From: Paracoccus haematequi
GTDB lineage: Bacteria; Pseudomonadota; Alphaproteobacteria; Rhodobacterales; Rhodobacteraceae
Length of the DNA: 33,947 nucleotides
Reading direction: 5' to 3'
Assembly: GCF_900631945.1 (NCBI RefSeq)
Contig: NZ_UZWE01000035.1
Location: forward strand, 1 to 33,947
Positions within the stretch are counted from its first letter, which is position 1. Each line of letters begins with the position of its first letter. Of this stretch, positions 32,434-33,947 are shown piece after piece. The notes under the pieces were generated by a model. It was given only the letters and a program-made list of their open reading frames with translations, ran no database searches and had not been told where the DNA came from. The translations under genes were made by a program, and so were the position numbers.

Positions 32434-33296
32434 AGATCGCATTCATCGGGCTTGGCAACATGGGCGCGCCGATGGCGCTGAACCTGGCAAGGGCCGGTCA
32501 TCAGGTCATGGGCTTCGATACCGCCGCCCGGCCGGATGGCCTGACCATGGCCGACAGCGCGGCGGCGGCGGCGGCGGGCGCGGATGTGGTCATCACCATG
32601 CTGCCCAACGGCCAGATCCTGCGGGCGGTCGCGGATCAGGTGATCCCGGCGATGCGTCCCGGCGCGATCCTCTGCGACTGCTCAACCGTCGATGTGGACA
32701 GCGCCCGCGCTGTCGCGGATCAGGCCCGTGCGGCGGGCCTCGGGGCGCTGGATGCGCCGGTCTCGGGCGGGATCGGCGGCGCGCAGGCGGGCACGCTGAC
32801 CTTCATGGTGGGCGGGCCGGACGAGGCATTCGCCACCGTCGCGCCCTTGTTCGACATCATGGGCCAGAAGGCCGTCCATTGCGGCGATGCGGGCGCGGGC
32901 CAGGCCGCCAAGATCTGCAACAACATGATCCTGGGCGTCACCATGATCGCCACCTGCGAGGCCTTCGCGCTGGCCGACAAGCTGGGCCTGGACCGGCAGA
33001 AGATGTTCGACGTGGTGTCCACCAGTTCCGGCTACAGCTGGTCGATGAACGCCTATTGCCCGGCGCCGGGCGTGGGGCCGAAATCCCCCGCCGACAACGA
33101 CTACAAGCCCGGCTTCGCGGCCGAACTGATGCTCAAGGACTTGAACCTGTCGCAGGCGGCGGCGGCCTCCGCCGGGGCCGATACGCCGATGGGCGCGCTG
33201 GCCCGGCAGCTTTACGACCGCTTCGTGGAACAGGAAGGCGGACGCGGCCGCGACTTTTCGGCAATGTTGCCACGGTTCGTCGAAAAAAACGGCTGA
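32430..33296 (+). CDS. mmsB: 3-hydroxyisobutyrate dehydrogenase
   Basis: A 288-residue beta-hydroxyacid dehydrogenase that oxidises 3-hydroxyisobutyrate with NAD+ to methylmalonate semialdehyde, the substrate of MmsA. The Rossmann motif 'IGLGNMGAPMALNL' is at 6 to 19. 'DAPVSGGIGGAQAGTLTFMVGG' starts at 108, and the catalytic Lys161 is in 'GAGQAAKICNNMILG'. 'YKPGFAAELMLKDLNLS' is the C-terminal signature of this enzyme. The ATG overlaps the hydrolase stop by 4 nt. The order dehydrogenase-hydrolase-mmsB is the common valine operon layout; mmsA is nearby but transcribed separately here. Confidence 0.96.
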   Translation: MKIAFIGLGNMGAPMALNLARAGHQVMGFDTAARPDGLTMADSAAAAAAGADVVITMLPNGQILRAVADQVIPAMRPGAILCDCSTVDVDSARAVADQARAAGLGALDAPVSGGIGGAQAGTLTFMVGGPDEAFATVAPLFDIMGQKAVHCGDAGAGQAAKICNNMILGVTMIATCEAFALADKLGLDRQKMFDVVSTSSGYSWSMNAYCPAPGVGPKSPADNDYKPGFAAELMLKDLNLSQAAAASAGADTPMGALARQLYDRFVEQEGGRGRDFSAMLPRFVEKNG

Positions 33297-33321
33297 CATG
33301 ACGGAACTGTGACGCCATCAG

Positions 33322-33350
33322 GGAACCGGGGCAGCGTTCGCCCGGTTTCC
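33322..33350 (+). terminator. Possible weak terminator after mmsB
   Basis: An imperfect hairpin, GGAA-CCGGG paired with CCCGG-T-TTCC around a 10-nt loop, lies 25 bp after the mmsB stop. It has only a short T-run, so it may merely slow transcription. Confidence 0.3.
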
Positions 33351-33382
33351 ATCGCGGAAGGTCGACACAGCCAGGCAAGACG

Positions 33383-33697
33383 ATGATACGCAAGATCATG
33401 GTGATCGCGGCTGCCGCAGCGGCAGCCGTCCTGATCGCAATATCCAGCAACGAGGCGCCCCAGGCCCAGGGCACGACCCAGGCCGCGATGGCCCGGTCGG
33501 AACAAAAACCGCTGCGCCCCGGCGACATCCTTTCCCCCGACGCCACGAATTTCATCGACTTTCCCGGCCGCTACGGCCTGGGCACCGACCTGCCCGGCAG
33601 CCGCTACGCCATCGTCGACGGCCATCTGGTGCGGATCGACCCCGACACGATGGAACTGCAATCCATCCTGCGCAAAGACACCGTGGCCCTGGACTGA
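33383..33697 (+). CDS. Small exported hypothetical protein
   Basis: A 104-residue protein with an N-terminal hydrophobic segment (about 6 to 20, a run of alanines in 'IMVIAAAAAAAVLIAISS') that could be a signal peptide or anchor. A polar linker follows, then a small domain with 'LRPGDILSPDATNFIDFPGRYGLG' and 'YAIVDGHLVRIDPDTMELQSIL', a pattern I associate with short periplasmic RcnB-like proteins of this group. There are no catalytic motifs. The ATG at 33383 is the only sensible start. The stop lies 3 nt before an IS256-type fragment, so the extreme C-terminus could have been altered by that insertion. Confidence 0.7.
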   Translation: MIRKIMVIAAAAAAAVLIAISSNEAPQAQGTTQAAMARSEQKPLRPGDILSPDATNFIDFPGRYGLGTDLPGSRYAIVDGHLVRIDPDTMELQSILRKDTVALD

Positions 33698-33700
33698 CCG

Positions 33701-33947
33701 GCACTTTACGGCCTGAAGGTCTCCCCCGACCTGATCAGCCGCGTCACTGACGCGGTTCTGGACGAGGTTCGGGAATGGCAAAGCCGGGCACTGGACCGGA
33801 TGTATCCGATCGTGATCTTTGATGCACTGCGGGTGAAGATCCGCGATGCCGACAGCCGGATGGTCAAGAACAAGGCTGTCTACATCGCCCTTGGCGTGAC
33901 CCGTGACGGCCTGCGCGAGGTCCTGGGCCTTTGGATCGCTGAAAACG
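33701..33947 (+). pseudogene. IS256-family (Mutator-type) transposase fragment, runs off the window
   Basis: In frame from 33701 the sequence reads '[18 protein letters not shown]', then '[19 protein letters not shown]' with the first catalytic Asp, then '[21 protein letters not shown]' up to the right edge. This is the central region of an IS256-type DDE transposase, roughly residues 110 to 195 of about 400. The N-terminal third is absent: the homology starts abruptly 4 bp after the preceding gene's stop, and there is no start codon. Whether the rest is present cannot be seen. The copy is 5'-truncated and most likely inactive. Confidence 0.85.

Overview
The window looks like a chromosomal segment of a high-GC alphaproteobacterium of the Rhodobacteraceae, most likely Paracoccus or a close relative. 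This rests on the infA-maf-RNase E/G-yacG cluster, two ScfR-type acyl-CoA regulators, a VPLPA-CTERM protein, the M23 peptidase/bactofilin pair and the codon use. No database search was possible, so the genus is an inference.

Region 1 (1 to about 10485) is an accessory island ending at the 3' end of a tRNA-Phe gene. It holds a truncated serine resolvase, an intact tyrosine integrase with a tRNA/tmRNA-like CCA end just upstream, a phage-type hypothetical gene without a clear start, and two IS630-type transposase remnants. One remnant is split by an IS66 element that has itself lost its right part. Beyond this lie a large membrane protein with a PD-(D/E)xK nuclease-like core (its C-terminus now encoded by antisense IS66 DNA), an HNH-AP2 endonuclease, an Xre-type regulator, a short possible gene and an AlpA-like excisionase/regulator. 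Much of it is decayed or non-coding, and it is visibly less GC-rich than the rest.

Region 2 (10486 to 22120) is core genome. Leftward genes are tRNA-Phe, yacG, an RNase E/G-family protein, maf and infA in a tightly coupled cluster, then a FliM-like protein, an SLC5-type transporter/histidine kinase, a small membrane protein, a receiver-only response regulator and an ScfR regulator. A second ScfR regulator is divergent and has two TTTGCAAA boxes 21 bp apart directly in front of its ribosome binding site. An M23 peptidase and an overlapping bactofilin gene follow and end in a strong hairpin terminator.

Region 3 (22238 to 26662) holds a fumarylacetoacetase-family hydrolase and a short-chain dehydrogenase in one operon, convergent with a DUF2189 membrane protein, then coaD, a two-CBS-domain protein and a LysR regulator.

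Region 4 (26760 to 33296) is a valine-degradation locus: mmsA, an acyl-CoA dehydrogenase (probably isobutyryl-CoA dehydrogenase), 3-hydroxyisobutyryl-CoA hydrolase and mmsB. A VPLPA-CTERM protein and a YbdK-type ligase sit between mmsA and the rest. The palindrome in front of mmsA shares a 10-bp core with the promoter of the first ScfR regulator, so the acyl-CoA regulators and the pathway that makes propionyl-CoA may be linked. The window ends in a small exported protein and an IS256-type transposase fragment running off the right edge.
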